DNA of 64,000 nt from Enterobacter pseudoroggenkampii (GCF_026420145.1 NZ_JAPMLV010000001.1:1674001-1738000); one strand, 5' to 3'. Positions 45,169 to 54,127 are shown, counted from the first letter of the stretch. Program-made: numbers and translations. The notes: a model not told the origin generated them from the sequence alone.

Positions 45169-46002
45169 CTATTTTGTTATCTGCTTCAGCTGCGCATCAG
45201 CCCACGCCTCTTCGATATCAAACTTGGTGATGAGCTGGTCGTAGAATGGCTTAACAGACTTCTTCCAGGTATCGAGGCTGATTGCATCCGTTATCTCACT
45301 TAAAGCTGCGTAAGCCTCAGTTGATGGAATTCGCTCAAATCCCCGCCCACTGCAGCGCTTGCAATCAGCCAGTACCGGAACGCCCTGCTGCTCTGTAAGA
45401 GCCTGATTAACAGCTTTCCCGCGTCCATGGCAATCTTTACAGGCACAACTTAAAACCTTCTTGCCCTTACACTGAGGGCAGAGAACGCGCGCTACCTCCC
45501 TGACCTGCCTGCGCATTTCATACTCGGAAGGGCGAATATTTTCCACACCCATGAGCAAAGACATCTTCACGAATTTCTTCTCTTTTGCCGGAGTGTGGGA
45601 CTTCATGCTGAAAACCTCAGCGTCAATAAACCCTTCCCCATTGCAGCCATCGCAATGCTTCACGCTGGCGGCGCTGCGGGAATAGTCCTCAAACGCGAAA
45701 GAGGCCAGCTGGTGCATCACCAGTGGTTTAATCTCTGCATTAAGCTTACGTAATGCCGCAACATGGTCGCACTTAGTCAGCGCATACTGGGCCAGCAGTT
45801 CGATCGCCCTCTCCCGGTCGTTGTTGCTGATACCCATCTTCCCGAGAAAAGCGCGGTATCCCAGAGCTGCCCGTTCCTGCGTCATACCCATAGCGGCCAT
45901 GATATCCGTTCCGGTTAATGAGTCTGATGCCGTTGCACGCGGAGAGTCGCTAATCATTGTCGATTTGGCGAAGTTATATTTGAGTGTATTTTCAAGATTC
46001 AT
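45169..46002 (-). CDS. Q: Phage late antitermination protein Q (Q82 type)
   Basis: A 277-residue protein with paired CxxC clusters ([36 protein letters not shown]), the zinc-binding layout of phage 82-type Q proteins, which bind DNA at the late promoter and load onto RNA polymerase to read through terminators. It overlaps rusA by four bases. Late genes S-R-Rz lie downstream. Confidence 0.82.
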   Translation of the reverse strand: MNLENTLKYNFAKSTMISDSPRATASDSLTGTDIMAAMGMTQERAALGYRAFLGKMGISNNDRERAIELLAQYALTKCDHVAALRKLNAEIKPLVMHQLASFAFEDYSRSAASVKHCDGCNGEGFIDAEVFSMKSHTPAKEKKFVKMSLLMGVENIRPSEYEMRRQVREVARVLCPQCKGKKVLSCACKDCHGRGKAVNQALTEQQGVPVLADCKRCSGRGFERIPSTEAYAALSEITDAISLDTWKKSVKPFYDQLITKFDIEEAWADAQLKQITK

Positions 46003-46373
46003 GCGGTCTCCAGCTCGGTAATGGTAAGTTCTAATTTCCCGCCCTTAACGACAGGCATTTTCACAACGCGATAGTCAATAACCTGGCAGTCGTCCAGCCA
46101 GAACCCCGCCTTGGTTAAAGCGTCGAATGCAGCCTTCTGCAGGTTATCCAGATTGCGGCGCCGGCGGTCGGGCATGTGACAATCGATACGGATTTTGAGT
46201 GGTGCGGCCGTGCGAATATTAAGCCGGGCACTTCGAATGACGCTGGCGACTGCATAGCGGTACGCGACACCATCAGCGCTAATGTGCGTGCGCCCGCGGT
46301 TGTGCCGGTAATACCGGTTGTTGCTCGGCGGCCAGGGCAAAGTGATTTGATATGTTTTCACGTTCACCCCCAT
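45999..46373 (-). CDS. rusA: Holliday-junction resolvase RusA
   Basis: A 124-residue endonuclease of the RusA family. It shows the N-terminal [13 protein letters not shown] and the catalytic-loop acidic residues in [18 protein letters not shown] and LDDCQVID (Asp pair near residues 69-72 and 90-91). It resolves Holliday junctions in phage recombination. It overlaps the upstream small gene by ten bases and Q by four. Confidence 0.92.
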   Translation of the reverse strand: MGVNVKTYQITLPWPPSNNRYYRHNRGRTHISADGVAYRYAVASVIRSARLNIRTAAPLKIRIDCHMPDRRRRNLDNLQKAAFDALTKAGFWLDDCQVIDYRVVKMPVVKGGKLELTITELETA

Positions 46374-46564
46374 AACCGGTTTCGCCAGCGGCTATCCGGG
46401 CGCGCTGGTGTATTTGAGGTCGGAAGGAAAGCACTGACAGTCCAGGTCACGTAATCCTGGTTAAGGCTGCGCTCAACTCGCACGCCGCGCGCTTTGTAAC
46501 GCTTAACAAGTTCGTCCGCCTGTTCGGTACTGCAGTCGGTATGATGGAACCATGTAGACTTCAT
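46364..46564 (-). CDS. Small phage nin-region protein
   Basis: A 66-residue protein beginning [12 protein letters not shown] and containing [18 protein letters not shown] recall similar small proteins immediately upstream of rusA in other lambdoid prophages but know no function. GGGGTGATCGA precedes the ATG. Overlaps rusA by ten bases. Confidence 0.65.
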   Translation of the reverse strand: MKSTWFHHTDCSTEQADELVKRYKARGVRVERSLNQDYVTWTVSAFLPTSNTPARPDSRWRNRLWG

Positions 46565-46568
46565 TCGA

Positions 46569-47171
46569 TCACCCCGCGAAGCCAAGCAGCTGCGCTGCGA
46601 CATTTTCGGCCTCATCGCGACTGCGGAATGAACGGGACAGGATCCAGCGCCAGAGGACATCGAGCGCAGCTTTATAGAGTTGTTGAAACTCGAGCTCGTC
46701 CATGTTGGCAAACGAGATGCTGCGGGGATGCTTTTTGAGTGTGCCGTCAGGTAGCTGAATGGCATCAAAGTGCCCTGCCTCAACGATCACCCATGAGCGG
46801 TAAGCATCGAAGGATTTGCACAGGCTAATACCATTCGTGACGCGCCGGTAAGCAACCTGATCAAGATACTGCTCAGCAGCATCGATCAGCGCGCCCTCAT
46901 TCCCGCCATAAGAAGCCAGGAATTTTGCGTAGCCGGTGATCAGCTTCCGCTCGTTGCTAGAGATAGCCCCGCCGGTTGGTTCCCAGTATTCAAAACCGAG
47001 ATTGAGAAGCGCGAAAAAGCGCCGATGGAATGCCGGGTTACGTACCCGCCTGAACTCAGCAACAAGAACATCGCCGAGCCGGGTTTTGGATTGCAGGATA
47101 TCGCTGGTCTCGGGTGTGGCCGGGATCAGTATTCCTGAGTGGTGTTTGATAAGTTGTAATTCTAGCGCCAT
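46569..47171 (-). CDS. DUF1367-family phage protein
   Basis: A 200-residue protein of the DUF1367 family, common in the nin region of lambdoid phages; the N-terminus LQLIKHHSGILIPATPET and HRRFFALLNLGFEYWEP are typical. Function is unknown, with suspected involvement in recombination. A 36-bp piece of its 5' region recurs at 50716-50751. Confidence 0.8.
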   Translation of the reverse strand: MALELQLIKHHSGILIPATPETSDILQSKTRLGDVLVAEFRRVRNPAFHRRFFALLNLGFEYWEPTGGAISSNERKLITGYAKFLASYGGNEGALIDAAEQYLDQVAYRRVTNGISLCKSFDAYRSWVIVEAGHFDAIQLPDGTLKKHPRSISFANMDELEFQQLYKAALDVLWRWILSRSFRSRDEAENVAAQLLGFAG

Positions 47172-47210
47172 GGTTCTCTCCGTGGCGCATCAGGTATAGG
47201 TTGTTCAGGC

Positions 47211-47453
47211 CTATGAAAGAATAATATCAGACGGTGGAGTTACTCGGTACCCCAGTCGTTTTGCAAATTGCATAAACCCGTTGAGAGTGAAAATTTCTTC
47301 CTCTTCGAGTAACGGTCGTAATGAAACTATTCCATTTACTCGATAAACCAGATATCTCCCTTCCGCCGGGAAGCTATAGATAACTGCTTTATCGGCCCTT
47401 CTGACCACGTCGTACCATTGATCATCTGCATTAAAGGCATCTGCACTACACAC
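47211..47453 (-). CDS. Hypothetical 80-residue ORF (GTG start)
   Basis: A hydrophilic 80-residue ORF starting with GTG after GGGGGAAAAA, between dinI and the DUF1367 gene. No family recognised. This segment is absent from the degenerate second copy near 50750, suggesting it is an insertion or was deleted there. Confidence 0.4.
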   Translation of the reverse strand: MCSADAFNADDQWYDVVRRADKAVIYSFPAEGRYLVYRVNGIVSLRPLLEEEEIFTLNGFMQFAKRLGYRVTPPSDIILS

Positions 47454-47559
47454 TTTTTCCCCCAGAGCGACTTATTGACGCGGTAAACAGTAATCGGGAA
47501 CAGCCAGGGGAACGCAAACAGCGATACTCTTTGAAACTGCTCCAGTGAAAATCACGCGT

Positions 47560-47784
47560 TTAATAAAACCACTCGTCCGCGCTTTCCCAGGTCTCCTGCA
47601 CGATATGTTCGAACTCTTTCTTGTCGCCCCCGAAAACAGTCAAACCATCATTACTGGCACGCCTAATCGTAAGCTGGTAATCATCAAACTGCTTGCTGAG
47701 TCTTTTAAGCAGTTCTGACTCGAGCGCAGGTATACCTCCATCAGGAAGTTTCTTCATGCGATCAATGGTTAGCTCAACTTTCAT
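47560..47784 (-). CDS. dinI: DinI-like SOS modulator
   Basis: A 74-residue DinI-family protein. The N-terminus MKVELTIDRMKKLP and acidic C-terminal helix IVQETWESADEWFY match DinI, which binds RecA filaments and modulates SOS. A near-perfect LexA box lies 18 bases before the ATG. A broken relative of this gene is at 50869-51056. Confidence 0.88.
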   Translation of the reverse strand: MKVELTIDRMKKLPDGGIPALESELLKRLSKQFDDYQLTIRRASNDGLTVFGGDKKEFEHIVQETWESADEWFY

Positions 47785-47802
47785 GGTGGCCTCCTTTGCA
47801 TG

Positions 47803-47822
47803 TACTGTTTTTTTATACAGTA
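47803..47822 (-). promoter_or_regulatory. LexA (SOS) box of dinI
   Basis: TACTGTATAAAAAAACAGTA on the - strand matches the LexA consensus CTG-N10-CAG with flanking TA, 18 bases upstream of the dinI ATG. Confidence 0.92.
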
Positions 47823-48346
47823 TACCTGCATGGGGAAATGGTCAACTTCTTAAGAGCACTTTTTGGTAAAGCTAGCCCATTGTTTATCATCCAAAATTTC
47901 AGTTTTTAGAAGGAGAAGCCGCGCGCATAGGGCTCTCAGGTGGAAGAGTGATTCCTGTAAAATTTAACTTTCCGCAATGTGTCACATCACTATTTTGTTC
48001 TTTTCCGACTACACGTATTACAGCAATGCACGCTACCCACGAGCTTCTGTAAGGTAAGTTAAGTATGAGTTTAAACCCCCAAGGAAATACTGTATATTAA
48101 ACCAGTATCAATTGGAGAGTGGTAAAGGGCTTTGGGGCTGGATTTTAACATCTGAAAGGTTGTAAAATCATCAAGCTAACCTTGTATTTCAACCACCATC
48201 AGACTCACTGATATGCGTCTGTGGCGGTAGCGTGCCAGAAACAATCTTGCAGCAAACCCATTCCATCTCTTTACGTATCTGTTTATTGCCAATGAGTTGT
48301 TCGATGTGTGTAACTACACGAAAAGTACAACTTTAGCGATGCTAAG
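47823..48346. other. 524-bp region upstream of kwaA without a clear gene
   Basis: It contains the second LexA box and otherwise no convincing ORF. A 17-codon ORF starting TTGGAGAGTGG just after the LexA box is too short to support. Composition changes to strongly AT-rich near 48340. Confidence 0.5.
48088..48107 (+). promoter_or_regulatory. Second LexA (SOS) box upstream of the Kiwa-like genes
   Basis: TACTGTATATTAAACCAGTA matches CTG-N10-CAG with flanking TA. It lies 240 bases upstream of the first Kiwa-like gene with no other clear gene on the + strand between them, so it might control kwaAB or be left from a lost SOS gene. Confidence 0.75.
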
Positions 48347-48970
48347 ATGAATATTAACCCGAGAGATGAAGCCATGAAAAAAAGAACAGGATTAAAGTAT
48401 GCATTATATATATTGTCACTATGGCTATTATTTGTATCACTTTTTATAATGTCATATGACAAGAATCTTTTTGTAAATATATCAACATATCTGGGCAGCA
48501 GAGATACTGGAACATTGCTTTCAAGCATCACACCTAAAAATATAGTTTTTATTTCCAGCTTTGCAATGATTGTAGCAGGTGTTTTAATCTTTCTATATTT
48601 ATTATTTTCCTTTAACTCTGGTTGGTCAGTAGCGTGCACGGTTTCTGATGTTAGAAATGAAAGCCATGAGCACCTTGAATTTTTAACCACCTATGTTATG
48701 CCTTTGGTATTTACTGATGTGAACAGTAAGAGGACTATGCTGAATCTTTTGATCATGATAGTAGCAATAGGAATGATTTATGTAAAAACAAATCGTTTTT
48801 ATTCTAATCCATCGTTAGCATTGCTTGGATTTAGAATTTTCAAAGCTAATATAAATGACAGAGGAACCAAAGAGTTTGTAATCATTTGCCATGGCGAAGT
48901 TGATAACAACAGCAGAATAAAATATATCAGACTAGATAACAACACATGTCTTGCTAAAATTACTCAATAA
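48347..48970 (+). CDS. kwaA: Kiwa anti-phage system membrane protein KwaA-like
   Basis: A 207-residue membrane protein with three to four spans (about residues 19-37, 63-87, 125-142 and possibly 103-118) and a soluble C-terminus (about 155-207). Twelve bases downstream is a DUF4868/KwaB-like gene. Size, topology and pairing match Kiwa, in which KwaA is a membrane-embedded sensor that works with KwaB. The alternative start at 48374 (MKKRTG, GAGAG upstream) is equally plausible. Strong AT bias and orientation opposite to the phage genes mark it as acquired. Confidence 0.72.
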   Translation: MNINPRDEAMKKRTGLKYALYILSLWLLFVSLFIMSYDKNLFVNISTYLGSRDTGTLLSSITPKNIVFISSFAMIVAGVLIFLYLLFSFNSGWSVACTVSDVRNESHEHLEFLTTYVMPLVFTDVNSKRTMLNLLIMIVAIGMIYVKTNRFYSNPSLALLGFRIFKANINDRGTKEFVIICHGEVDNNSRIKYIRLDNNTCLAKITQ

Positions 48971-48981
48971 TCGAGGATGAA

Positions 48982-49959
48982 ATGTTCACAGCAATTGATA
49001 ATATATTAAATTCAGCCCAACTTTCAGGTGAGGCTTATTTTGTCACAGAACGCCAAGGGCAAGTAGATATTTTCAGAGTATCTCTAGAACTAGGTGCAGA
49101 ACAGAAATTAACACAGTCTTTCAGTCTATCACTTAAGCGTGATGTTGTTGATCCAAACACTGGACAGAACGCCTTGCCGTTAGTTTCTTCTCTGCTAAGT
49201 CGAGATAAGCAGGTGCATGAATATGATCACCAAGTAATAAACCATCTGCCACCTGCTCTAGCAAAGATGGCGGACGTGCTTACCTTTGGAGTTAATAATG
49301 CACCCACTGACTTTGACTTTGCTCAGCAAAACCTATCAACCGTTAAAGGAATAATTTATTATCTTTGTGATGGTCAAGGTAACGGAGTTGTTGTTTACCA
49401 AAACAAATATCCAATCGCACTACATAAAAAAACAAAATTGTCATATTTTTCTGCGAATGGTAGAACCCTTGATGAGGTCACCCATGATAGCATTGACATA
49501 AATGGGAATGTGGATTTCTTTTACTTTAACAACAAGTATTATGCACTAAATATTAACTTACTTGAAAGAGCATATGGCCTTGAACAGGTCATAAACAATT
49601 TAGCGGCAAATGCAACCCCTTATATAATCGCACTGAACATCCTGGACGTATCAAACCATCCGAACCCTGCTGACATTTTCAATGACATGCATCGAAATAG
49701 AAACTTCATGCGCAGACTTGCCACCACAGCCAACAGCCCACTAATACAGAATGGAACTATTAATATAGCCAACATTCAGACATTAATTCAAAACTTCCCG
49801 ATTCTTGGGAGGAATATAATAATCAATCAATCTGGATTGATAGAATTATCCTCTCAAAAGCAGAAATTATATTTCATTCGCCTGCTAAATAATGAGGCAT
49901 CTTTCACAGCATTAAACCAAGAGCCTTTTCTTGCGGTCGGAAAAGACTCAGCGGCATAA
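48982..49959 (+). CDS. kwaB: Kiwa anti-phage system protein KwaB-like (DUF4868)
   Basis: A 325-residue soluble protein of the DUF4868 type; KwaB is about 315 aa. Landmarks that fit include SFSLSLKRDVV near the N-terminus and, near the C-terminus, FNDMHRNRNFMRRLAT followed by LIQNFPILGRNIIINQSG and KLYFIRLLNNEASF. In published Kiwa systems KwaB binds DNA and, with KwaA, blocks phage late transcription or replication. GAGGATGA precedes the ATG. There is no further gene in the operon. Confidence 0.72.
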   Translation: MFTAIDNILNSAQLSGEAYFVTERQGQVDIFRVSLELGAEQKLTQSFSLSLKRDVVDPNTGQNALPLVSSLLSRDKQVHEYDHQVINHLPPALAKMADVLTFGVNNAPTDFDFAQQNLSTVKGIIYYLCDGQGNGVVVYQNKYPIALHKKTKLSYFSANGRTLDEVTHDSIDINGNVDFFYFNNKYYALNINLLERAYGLEQVINNLAANATPYIIALNILDVSNHPNPADIFNDMHRNRNFMRRLATTANSPLIQNGTINIANIQTLIQNFPILGRNIIINQSGLIELSSQKQKLYFIRLLNNEASFTALNQEPFLAVGKDSAA

Positions 49960-50000
49960 TGTATTTCAAAATAGTTATTAATCCCTAGGTTTTATTGACA

Positions 50001-50270
50001 TCAACACTCTCCCCAGTAGTATGCAGATACAATCGGGTCGGATTCACTCGCCGCGAGAAACGTGTCGCTTTCAAACATTTTCTGGCGCCACATCCGATTG
50101 ATGTGATGCTGCTGGCGGCGCTGATGGTGCGCCGGTAGGTTCCCGGCGTTTTCAATCTGGCTGTAGACCATACCGACCTATGCAAGCCACACGGTTTCTG
50201 ATATGTCCACCAGCAGCAGGCTTTCAAGTTCGGCTACACGACGGCAGGTATATTTGAGCAATGGATCCAC
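50001..50270 (-). pseudogene. Phage gene with an internal stop
   Basis: An 89-codon frame starting GTG at 50270 (right at the stop of the next gene) reads DPLLKYTCRRVAELESLLLV, meets TAG at 50178-50180, and continues NAGNLPAHHQRRQQHH to YYWGEC and a stop. One nonsense mutation in an otherwise good frame indicates recent decay. Unknown phage family. Confidence 0.6.
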
Positions 50271-50497
50271 TATTTCGCCTCCTGCTGCGGTGCGGCTGCG
50301 AGCATTGCATCTTCGAACGCACTCACCGAAATTGATAGCGCGCCCCCCTGAATGTTCACTGCCTTACCGATTGAGTTGATAAGTGTGTGGTAGCCGAAAT
50401 GACCTTTGGACCATCCAAACTGCACCGGAGCGCCAGCGCGAAGCATTGCGGAGTGATGCGCTTCCCACCCTGCCTGGAAGAACTCACGCTGCGTCAT
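50270..50497 (-). CDS. Hypothetical phage protein, 75 residues
   Basis: A small protein beginning MTQREFFQAGWEAHHSAM, with AGGAAG upstream. Its stop overlaps the start of the downstream pseudogene. It looks like the short nin-region proteins of lambdoid phages; no function known. Confidence 0.55.
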   Translation of the reverse strand: MTQREFFQAGWEAHHSAMLRAGAPVQFGWSKGHFGYHTLINSIGKAVNIQGGALSISVSAFEDAMLAAAPQQEAK

Positions 50498-50529
50498 AAC
50501 GCCGACTTCCTAGTCAGGCATTATGCCGC

Positions 50530-50709
50530 TCATTTTGGGCGGCGCGGCGCAAGCTTACGCCACTTCCAGTATTCAGCCATGACGTCAGCAGCGGTGATCC
50601 CCAGCACGCATCGCCGTTCCCTGCACCACTTGATGAACTGGCCAGGCGACGGCAGGAATGGACGCTCCTGACGGCGCACCATGCGCATACCGGCATCAAC
50701 CCGCTCCAT
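50530..50709 (-). pseudogene. Fragment of a second replication gene P
   Basis: A 59-codon fragment (MRMVRRQERPFLPSPGQFI, then DVMAEYWKWRKL) duplicates the middle of gpP encoded at 54128-54802, with changes (CRERRC for CREGRC; ITAAD for ITVAD). It is truncated at both ends and fused upstream to a DUF1367 fragment in another frame. The divergence points to a different parental phage rather than a recent tandem copy. Confidence 0.8.
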
Positions 50710-50715
50710 GGTCGT

Positions 50716-50751
50716 ACATCGCCGAGCCGGGTTTTGGATTGCAGGATATCG
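50716..50751 (-). pseudogene. 36-bp DUF1367 fragment identical to 47068-47103
   Basis: These 36 bases are identical to part of the intact DUF1367 gene (encoding SDILQSKTRLGDV) and in the same orientation. Together with the following dinI-like remnant they define a second, degraded copy of the phage region. Confidence 0.8.
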
Positions 50752-50868
50752 GAACTACTCACTATTTCCCCCAGAGCGACATATTGACGCAGTTAATCGT
50801 TATCGGGAGCAGTTAAAAAAACGCTAACAACGAGACGCTTCGAAACTACCCCTATAAAATTCACGCGA

Positions 50869-51056
50869 TCAATAAAACCACTCGTCGGCGCCCTACCGCG
50901 TTTCCTGAAGGGTATCTTAAACTAATTTTTATCACCTACAAAAACGGTAACTGCATCGTTGATAGCGCTTTATAGTCAGCGTATAAAGATAAGAATCTTT
51001 GCATAAACGAGTCAGTAGCTCACACTCTAATACACTTACTGCACCATCGACTAGTA
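50869..51056 (-). pseudogene. dinI: Degenerate dinI
   Basis: The - strand reads DGAVSVLECELLTRL (compare DGGIPALESELLKRL in the intact dinI), then a frameshift to DAVTVFVGDKN, a stop, and finally GADEWFY. The last 16 bases before the stop region (AATAAAACCACTCGTC on the + strand) are identical to those of the intact gene at 47562-47577. Multiple stops and shifts make it non-functional, and no LexA box is kept. Confidence 0.75.
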
Positions 51057-51345
51057 TATAACCCCATGAGAACTTACCTTTACCATTCCTTGGGGGGCAA
51101 GTAGGAAAAATAGTGGTAACTTACCACAATGGATATTAATTTATTATTGACACATATAGAGCAGACATCTAGTTTAAGTTAAAGTAGCTATAGCATTCAC
51201 ATTATCGAAGAATTAAAAAAGCATATTGACTTTATTTTTTAAAAAATGAAACAAACGCAACCAGCTATTTACTGATTGCGAAGCACAACACCATATAACA
51301 ACAATCAAAACCACAATCAATTCAAGTGATATTTTTTTTTGCAAA

Positions 51346-52275
51346 CTAATCTACAATTGCACCATACTGTTTTGCAATACATAATCTTGCCTTACCATAT
51401 TGAATATTTTTGTATTCTTCCGGCTCGAATTCCAAAAGATCAGCCAACTCGATATTAAATTCAAGTTCACTTGCATAAGTAGATTTACGAGCAACAAAAC
51501 TTTTTATTTTCCTAGCCAGATAAAATGCCTGGGAAGCATAATGTTTATACCGATTTTTTAATTGAAAAGTTGAAATTGACATATTGGATAAGCTAAAGTT
51601 ATGTTTCGCATCAACAGATAACAAATAATTTTCCGGACGTAGTTGCAATGAAAGTGCAAGTGCTACTAGTTCTTCATCAACTTCAGCAGGGCGGAGCTCA
51701 AATTCGATTGACTCGATATCAACAAGTGGATTCAGATGAGGAACCTTCGCAAAATCAATGGAGTGTTTCATTTGGCTTCCATTGCATTTTTCGCAACACG
51801 GAATGAAGTTTGACAAGGTCAACGCAAGAAACGGATAATCTGATTTTGTATAATAATGATCAATAGGAGGTCTATAACCTTTGCTATGTTTATCTGGTAG
51901 GCTAGTTTCAGTGCTCACCATATGACAATAACAACATATGTTATATTTTGCCAGTTCACAAAGCTCATAAGCTGTCCATGATTTATCTGATTTCGCTGAA
52001 AAGCTTGCATAATCAAAAATTTTGGTTAACTTTTGCAAAACACAAAAATGTAGAATATCTCTTCCAAATCTTTTTTCATAATCTAATATACAACCAGCTA
52101 AATCTGAAGGCGTCCCCTCAACTATTACACTTCTGTTTGTTTGAATGAAATCCTTGATGACCACATCTAAAAATGAGTTTCCTAAACTGCCTATACCTCG
52201 GTCGATTAGTGAGTTTAAATAATCATAGTGTTGAGTGCAGGCATTTTCCCAAACATCTGAAATGTTAATTACCAT
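51346..52275 (-). CDS. HNH endonuclease, Septu PtuB-like
   Basis: A 309-residue protein with a treble-clef HNH domain at about residues 110-170: zinc pair CCYC, then PIDHYYTKSDYP (the metal-binding His), LSNFIPCCEKCNGSQMK (second zinc pair CxxC and the final catalytic-type Asn/Lys). It overlaps the ATPase gene by 11 bases, so both are made together. ATPase plus HNH nuclease is the composition of Septu (PtuA-PtuB) and of Septu-type retron effectors; no reverse transcriptase is nearby. Restriction of phage, possibly through DNA or tRNA cleavage, is inferred from the architecture. Confidence 0.72.
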   Translation of the reverse strand: MVINISDVWENACTQHYDYLNSLIDRGIGSLGNSFLDVVIKDFIQTNRSVIVEGTPSDLAGCILDYEKRFGRDILHFCVLQKLTKIFDYASFSAKSDKSWTAYELCELAKYNICCYCHMVSTETSLPDKHSKGYRPPIDHYYTKSDYPFLALTLSNFIPCCEKCNGSQMKHSIDFAKVPHLNPLVDIESIEFELRPAEVDEELVALALSLQLRPENYLLSVDAKHNFSLSNMSISTFQLKNRYKHYASQAFYLARKIKSFVARKSTYASELEFNIELADLLEFEPEEYKNIQYGKARLCIAKQYGAIVD

Positions 52276-53710
52276 TGCCGAGACTCCTTTTGAGGGCTTT
52301 TTTTACGGCAACATCCCCAATAGAATCAATCAAATTTAGGTCATATTTAGTAGCATTCCCATTTAAGGCTCGCTTATATATCTTATTAATGTTGGTGGCC
52401 GCAAACTCACCAATAGAATTAGAAGAGAAGGCGGTTGCTATTACTTCATCAAGTGGTGCAGCAAATGTATTTGAAAACTCATTCGAATCAAGGCTTGTGA
52501 CAAAATCCCCCGGAATATCGGCAGCCAGCAGCGGTGAGTGAGTAGCTATGATAAGTTGCAAATTATTTAAATCACAACTTGATTTGACCCCTCCCAAGAA
52601 TTTATTAAGCATAGATATATATTTTCTCTGCCAGTCTAAATGCAAGTATGCATCCCCTTCATCGATTAATAACAAAATAGATTTGTAATTCTTATCGACG
52701 GCTTGTTTTATTGATTTTTCGATTAAAGAAAACTGTTCCACTAATGCTTGAATACCTGAGCTTTGATTAGACCATTCAATCTGAATCGAAGTATCAAGAT
52801 TATTTATCTTATTTGAAAAATTTATGTTGTTAATTCTGAATTTAATAGAGTGATCATCAGCTTCATAGCTTATAGACTCACAGCATTCAGAGATAAAATT
52901 ATCTGAAAGATAAACTACTCTTTTTAATTCGTCTAAAGCAGAAAAATTTGAATCATCATCAATAATCCCCAAATAGCTAAGAAAATCTAACGCAACAGAT
53001 CTTGAAACCCCTCCCCCTAACTTGCCATGGATATATTCTAGGGAAGCAAGATGCAGTAGTGTTGAATATCTTCCATACCGTTTACGGATTAAACTCTCTA
53101 ATACAACCTCAATATTATTTAAAGAAACTTCTCTTTTTTGGTCTATTATTAGATAATCATTATCTTGAGAATTCCTTGATAAATCCTCGTATTTGTATGT
53201 AAGCTCCTTCAATTTATCAGAGTTTACCCTGCCATGAGATCTAATTGCAGGAATAAGGATAGTTCTAAAAACCTTTTTGGAATACCTCAAAACCGCTACT
53301 AGTTCGGTGTTAACTCCTAATGCCTCAGAAATAACACCATACTTTTGAAGACTATTTATATCAGTAGATTTTCTGGTATTAGGAGATGCATCAATTACAC
53401 CTTTTCTTTTAGTAAGCTTTCTTTTATAAGGCAACGCTGTATAGTAAATTGCACAAAGTTCATTATTATAAGGCGCAGTGGGTTCATAGTTACCATTTGG
53501 CGTGCCTTGAAAATAAAATTGAAAAGAATCATCTTGAGATGAAACAACAGCATTTGCCAGTGAATGCAGCATCCTTGTTTTACCCGAGCCGTTTGTCCCC
53601 AATAATAAACTGATACTATCTATTTCAAATAGTGGGCCATAAAGCTCCGCTTTATGTGGTATGAGCTGTATAAGCTGCTCATCAATTCTCACTGCCATGA
53701 TTTTTGACAT
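52265..53710 (-). CDS. AAA/ABC-type ATPase, Septu PtuA-like
   Basis: A 481-residue ATPase with Walker A GTNGSGKTRML at about residues 38-48, Walker B LLLIDEGDAYLHLDWQ near 345-360 and a switch His in IIATHSPLLAADIPG near 389-403. This is the arrangement of the SMC/Rad50/OLD-like AAA_21 group to which PtuA belongs. The middle is a long helical insertion. AAGGAT precedes the ATG. Paired with the HNH protein, it would be the sensing and controlling subunit. GC content is much lower than that of the host core genes. Confidence 0.75.
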   Translation of the reverse strand: MSKIMAVRIDEQLIQLIPHKAELYGPLFEIDSISLLLGTNGSGKTRMLHSLANAVVSSQDDSFQFYFQGTPNGNYEPTAPYNNELCAIYYTALPYKRKLTKRKGVIDASPNTRKSTDINSLQKYGVISEALGVNTELVAVLRYSKKVFRTILIPAIRSHGRVNSDKLKELTYKYEDLSRNSQDNDYLIIDQKREVSLNNIEVVLESLIRKRYGRYSTLLHLASLEYIHGKLGGGVSRSVALDFLSYLGIIDDDSNFSALDELKRVVYLSDNFISECCESISYEADDHSIKFRINNINFSNKINNLDTSIQIEWSNQSSGIQALVEQFSLIEKSIKQAVDKNYKSILLLIDEGDAYLHLDWQRKYISMLNKFLGGVKSSCDLNNLQLIIATHSPLLAADIPGDFVTSLDSNEFSNTFAAPLDEVIATAFSSNSIGEFAATNINKIYKRALNGNATKYDLNLIDSIGDVAVKKALKRSLGNGN

Positions 53711-54127
53711 CGCAATATCCTTAATGCTGTTTAATTTTGAGTTATATAGTAATCGAGTCGTTAATCACCGTCAATCCCATAGACTTACACATCCAAAAAA
53801 TCCTTTTTTAAATTTTAATTCATGCATGAGACATCCATAGTATTTAACTAAGAAAATCTAAAATATCAGTTAGCCAATATAATTTGCCAATTATATGCTA
53901 TAAACACGCACTATGTCCTTTGGCATACTCAATATGCAGATAGTATGAACCTTTAAATCAGTGTTAAAATTTTTCCTGTGTCAATCCTCACACATGCAAA
54001 ATGGTCACCCTCACCCGCCACAACATCCCTAGTCTAATTAGCTCAAAGCGGTCACTAATTCGATGATCTGGGCGATTATCATTTCCACTTTGCAATTATA
54101 CCGCCAAAGCATCGCTTACCCTCCCCC
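53711..54127. other. 417-bp AT-rich region between the Septu-like pair and P
   Basis: It contains the upstream region of the ATPase gene and phage-derived DNA. The only candidate is a 24-residue ORF on the - strand (54038-54112) starting 16 bases after the P stop with a strong GGAGG site; it begins MLWRYNCKVEM and is unassigned. The junction between phage-like and AT-rich DNA is near 53980-54000. Confidence 0.45.

Noticed and set aside
46364..46783. The long 139-codon version of the ORF upstream of rusA
   Set aside because: Only its last 66 codons are protein-like and preceded by a ribosome site; the first part overlaps DUF1367 antiframe sequence.
50514..50762. 82-codon - strand ORF as a real gene
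   Set aside because: It starts in a DUF1367 fragment and continues out of frame through a gpP fragment; the true coding traces are in other frames, so this ORF is an artefact of the fusion.
51346..53710. Retron with Septu-type effectors
   Set aside because: No reverse transcriptase gene or msr/msd-like inverted repeats are evident on either side of the ATPase/HNH pair.
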